A stretch of 64,000 nt of DNA. Origin: CAZIOI01 sp964540855 (GTDB lineage Bacteria; Patescibacteriota; UBA1384; DTJR01). The translations under genes were made by a program, and so were the position numbers. Below the pieces are notes generated by a model that saw only the letters and a program-made list of their open reading frames with translations, was not told where the DNA came from and made no database searches. Positions within the stretch are counted from its first letter, which is position 1; every line of letters begins with the position of its first letter. The stretch spans positions 1 to 64,000 of the forward strand of contig CAZIOI010000001.1 of NCBI GenBank assembly GCA_964540855.1, in the 5' to 3' direction. Shown piece after piece: positions 61,721 through 64,000 of this stretch.

Positions 61721-63178
61721 ATGACAGAACAAGAACAATCAGGACAAACTCCGCCGCCGGAACAAGAAAATCCTCCCGAGGCAACGCCTACGGTTGAGCC
61801 CGAAGAAGCTGAGAACCTGACGCAAGAAAACCAAGAAGGGCTGGGTGATCAAAACGAAAGCGAGGTAACGCTAGCGCTTCGCGAAGCGTTTTTATCCAAA
61901 GCGGAACAAGATACCGATATGGAGGGGCTTGCTGGTGCAATGGATTCCTTTATCGACAAAGGTGGTTTCTCTCCAGGTGAGCTGGACTCTCTGGTGCGAG
62001 ATGTCTTGGAAGAAAAATCTGCAGTCCTAGGCATAGACAAAGCGCAAGCTGAAACTCTGGCAGGGGAAATTATCTCGATTGAAGAAGCACTCATTACTCC
62101 CTTAAAATCCGAGTTGCCTGACACAAAAGCAATTTCATCTGTCAGAGAATCTTTGTATCAATTAGCATTAAAAAATATAATCTCCGGAGAAAAAGTCTGT
62201 AGCTTGGTTACATCGATAAAGTTTAGAGAGAATCCGGGGGAAGAAGTTGGTGAACATGCCCAAGCGCTCCACGGTATGTCGTGCGTATATTTGGTCAATG
62301 GTAATTCGCGAGAAATCTATATCTACGGTCCATTTATAAAAGAGAGTAAAACCGCCCAGAGAACCATCATTAGCCACGAAATCGGTCACCTTTTGGCGGA
62401 ATCGACGAATCTTTTTGATTTTGAGCAATATGCAAAGTTTAAGGAATTTGCTCAAAATCCGACTGATGAAAATATTGCTCTTATGCAAGCGGAAAATCCG
62501 CAATTTGCGTATCTTCTACAGGTCATCAAAGAACCAACCGCTCATCTGCCGATGTGGAACCAATATATTAGGGGAAGACTCAAAAAACTCGAGACTATTT
62601 CGCAGCCCGATCAGTTGGCAAAAGAAAGAGTTGCTGTTGCAAAGGAGCTGGTCGCCGAGATGATCGGATCATACCTCTGCGCCGGTGAAAGCAACGAGGC
62701 TTATTTTATAGATCAAATAAAATATTCAAAACCCGAGGATGTTATCGCTTACATTAAGGGTTTGTGCGGCTGTGATCAGGATGATCAATTCGTAGCATTT
62801 TGCCGACAAAACGGCGTTGATCTTGCCGCCTTAAGAGACGGTAGTTCATCCGAAATCATCAGAAAGCTCTCAGAAATCCCGCAATTGCAGATAGTATTTA
62901 AGTCGAGCGCTTCTTGGCGCGAGATGCTTGCAAACAGTCTATCGGACAGAGGCACGAGACTGGAAACTAACGGAAAGACGGATGCTATTGGGGAAGATTA
63001 TGATGATGACGGATTTATAGGAACAGATGGGGAAAGTCTGGCTCAATCCTATACTATGGCGCAGCGCGCCGGCGGCACTCAAGCCGGAGAAAAATCGGAA
63101 AACGCTTTTGAAAAAGTGTGGGATTTTCTGACAGGAAACGCCGCAAGAACACCCGGTGCGACTAAGAAGGCCGCCTAG
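61721..63178 (+). CDS. Predicted HEIGH-motif zinc metallopeptidase
   Basis: 485 residues. Residues 1-50 are Glu/Pro/Gln-rich and disordered, followed by a helical region. The zincin motif HEIGH is at 219-223 in ISHEIGHLLAES, preceded by a beta strand (REIYIYGPF) as in active zincins. Glu309 or Glu313 (KELVAEMIGSYL) could be the third zinc ligand. No signal peptide or membrane helix, so it would be cytoplasmic or exported by another route, perhaps the system encoded upstream. Last gene of the operon, one nt after the VirB6-like gene, and convergent with proS. No named family recognised. Confidence 0.65.
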   Translation: MTEQEQSGQTPPPEQENPPEATPTVEPEEAENLTQENQEGLGDQNESEVTLALREAFLSKAEQDTDMEGLAGAMDSFIDKGGFSPGELDSLVRDVLEEKSAVLGIDKAQAETLAGEIISIEEALITPLKSELPDTKAISSVRESLYQLALKNIISGEKVCSLVTSIKFRENPGEEVGEHAQALHGMSCVYLVNGNSREIYIYGPFIKESKTAQRTIISHEIGHLLAESTNLFDFEQYAKFKEFAQNPTDENIALMQAENPQFAYLLQVIKEPTAHLPMWNQYIRGRLKKLETISQPDQLAKERVAVAKELVAEMIGSYLCAGESNEAYFIDQIKYSKPEDVIAYIKGLCGCDQDDQFVAFCRQNGVDLAALRDGSSSEIIRKLSEIPQLQIVFKSSASWREMLANSLSDRGTRLETNGKTDAIGEDYDDDGFIGTDGESLAQSYTMAQRAGGTQAGEKSENAFEKVWDFLTGNAARTPGATKKAA

Positions 63179-63187
63179 GAGATTTCC

Positions 63188-64000
63188 TTATTTAAGTCTG
63201 TTGATTACCTCTTCCAACCCCAATATCTGCGTACTTTCGTCGCCTCTTCGTTTGAGTTCGATTTTTCCGTCTGTTTTTTGTGAAATTACAGCCCTGTACG
63301 GGATTCCCATCAGATCGGCATCGGCGAACTTTTCGCCGGCCGAGACTTCTCTGTCGTCAAATAGTACATCAATCCCCTGATCTTTGAGTTTTTTGTAAAT
63401 TTCCTCGGCATCCTTTTCCTCCGCCCCAAGACCAATAAGATAAACGCTATAAGGAGAAACACTCTCGGGCCACGCAAGACCCTTGTCGTCGTGTGAAACC
63501 TCAGCCACAGCGCCCATTAAGCGCTGAACACCGATTCCATAACAGCCCATGATCACACTTTGGCGCTTGTCTTTTTCGTCAACATACTCCAGCTCAAACG
63601 GCTTGGAAAATTTGGTCTTTAGCTTAAAAATATTGCCGACTTCGATCGCCTTTTTTAACTCATAATCTTTTGATTTACACTTGGGGCATTCGTACTCGCC
63701 CTCAACGATTTCGCGATTGGCGCCCGTAAAGCACGATCGGCATACATAAATTTCATCCTCCCCCGCCTCGGTCTCGGTTTGAAATTCATGAGAATATTTT
63801 GCAAATGTTCCACCCGAGGCATAGACAAAATATGTTTTGTCTTTTATGCCAACGCGCTCAAATATTTTCCAGTACGCCTCGGTCGCCTTCTCATAATACT
63901 CGTCCAAATCCACTTCGTCCTTGTGAAACGAGTATAAGTCCTTCATCAAAAACTCTCTGGTTCGCAAAACACCCGATTTTGCCCTCAGCTCGTTTCTAAA
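63188..64000 (-). CDS. proS: Prolyl-tRNA synthetase, 3' part (5' end outside window)
   Basis: About 270 C-terminal residues; the frame runs through the right edge, so the gene is incomplete here. Class II core: REFLMKDLYSFHKDE (motif 2 region), GTFAKYSHEFQ, GEDEIYVCRSC, GIEVG-like AIEVGNIFKLK, motif 3 GCYGIGVQRLMGAVAEV, and the anticodon-binding domain DVLFDDREVSAGEKFADADL then GIPYRAVIS. The editing insertion domain of about 180 residues found in E. coli-type ProRS is absent; in its place is a short segment with two CxxC pairs (CRSC, CPKC) that may bind zinc. Confidence 0.95.
   Translation of the reverse strand, partial: FRNELRAKSGVLRTREFLMKDLYSFHKDEVDLDEYYEKATEAYWKIFERVGIKDKTYFVYASGGTFAKYSHEFQTETEAGEDEIYVCRSCFTGANREIVEGEYECPKCKSKDYELKKAIEVGNIFKLKTKFSKPFELEYVDEKDKRQSVIMGCYGIGVQRLMGAVAEVSHDDKGLAWPESVSPYSVYLIGLGAEEKDAEEIYKKLKDQGIDVLFDDREVSAGEKFADADLMGIPYRAVISQKTDGKIELKRRGDESTQILGLEEVINRLK

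Noticed and set aside
1..64000. UGA recoding as in Gracilibacteria/Absconditabacteria
   Set aside because: Several genes, such as tsaD (stop at 31938-31940), end in TGA at the expected family length and no in-frame TGA is needed to complete any gene.

Overview
The window reads as a chromosomal segment of a Candidate Phyla Radiation (Patescibacteria) bacterium, or something very like one. The evidence is indirect. Core enzymes are trimmed: pyruvate kinase lacks its C-terminal domain, PheS lacks the N-terminal tRNA-binding arm, ProRS lacks the editing insertion, and the PolA 5'-exonuclease domain stands alone. GTG/TTG starts are frequent, genes are packed with 0-30 bp gaps or overlaps, and GC is moderate (judged by eye). 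There are several very large VirB6/TrbL-like membrane proteins and a long surface-polysaccharide locus. UGA is used as a stop, so the recoded Gracilibacteria/Absconditabacteria code is excluded. No rRNA, tRNA, CRISPR array, transposase or phage gene was seen, so no finer taxonomy is claimed.

Layout. 1-567 is repeat-rich intergenic DNA. 568-6060 (minus strand) is ftsK, a RodZ-like HTH membrane protein, recA, recX, pyk. 6061-6531 is a second repeat island. 6532-13273 (minus) holds RNA and nucleotide metabolism: DHH phosphoesterase, rpsO, pnp, a family 4 uracil-DNA glycosylase and RNase J. 13388-14352 (plus) is rpsT and signal peptidase I. 14353-18552 (minus) is a ClpC-like ATPase, a small membrane protein and a CAP-domain surface protein. 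18840-21785 (plus) is a stand-alone VirB6-like giant. 21794-25141 (minus) is the PolA-type exonuclease, holA and a DUF2207 membrane protein. 25500-30650 (minus) is a FemAB ligase, MurE-like ligase, pheS, pheT. 30864-31940 is tsaD. 32538-37519 (minus) is a proton pyrophosphatase, a small protein, a VanW protein and a polysaccharide deacetylase. 37592-53470 is a surface-glycan locus with two flippases, three GT4 and two GT2 glycosyltransferases, two O-antigen-ligase-like proteins, a GtrA protein, a GT39-like protein and a secreted glycosidase-like protein. 53471-53959 is a third repeat island. 53960-63178 (plus) is a five-gene translationally coupled secretion-like operon: a tail-anchored-type membrane protein with a non-standard start, two paralogous VirB6-like giants, an Ala-rich single-pass protein and an HEIGH zincin. 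63188-64000 is the 3' part of proS.

The most unusual signal is a pair of solitary GC-rich gene cassettes (25194-25490 and 31937-32534). They encode unrelated small proteins but share one design: promoter, a leader of near-identical sequence with a hairpin at the predicted RNA 5' end, exactly 24 nt from hairpin to ATG, a foreign-looking GC-rich ORF and a GC-rich terminator stem with the same GCCCCGCCGA arm. Each has been fitted between housekeeping operons. The second unusual feature is the 53960-63178 operon together with 18840-21785: VirB6-type channel proteins with long cytoplasmic helical tails and a zincin, with no VirB4/VirD4 ATPase in the window. Smaller oddities are a duplicated 5' end of tsaD around a hairpin, a three-copy mosaic intergenic repeat, a duplicated flippase-GT4 module, and promoters placed so close to start codons that leaderless mRNAs are likely.
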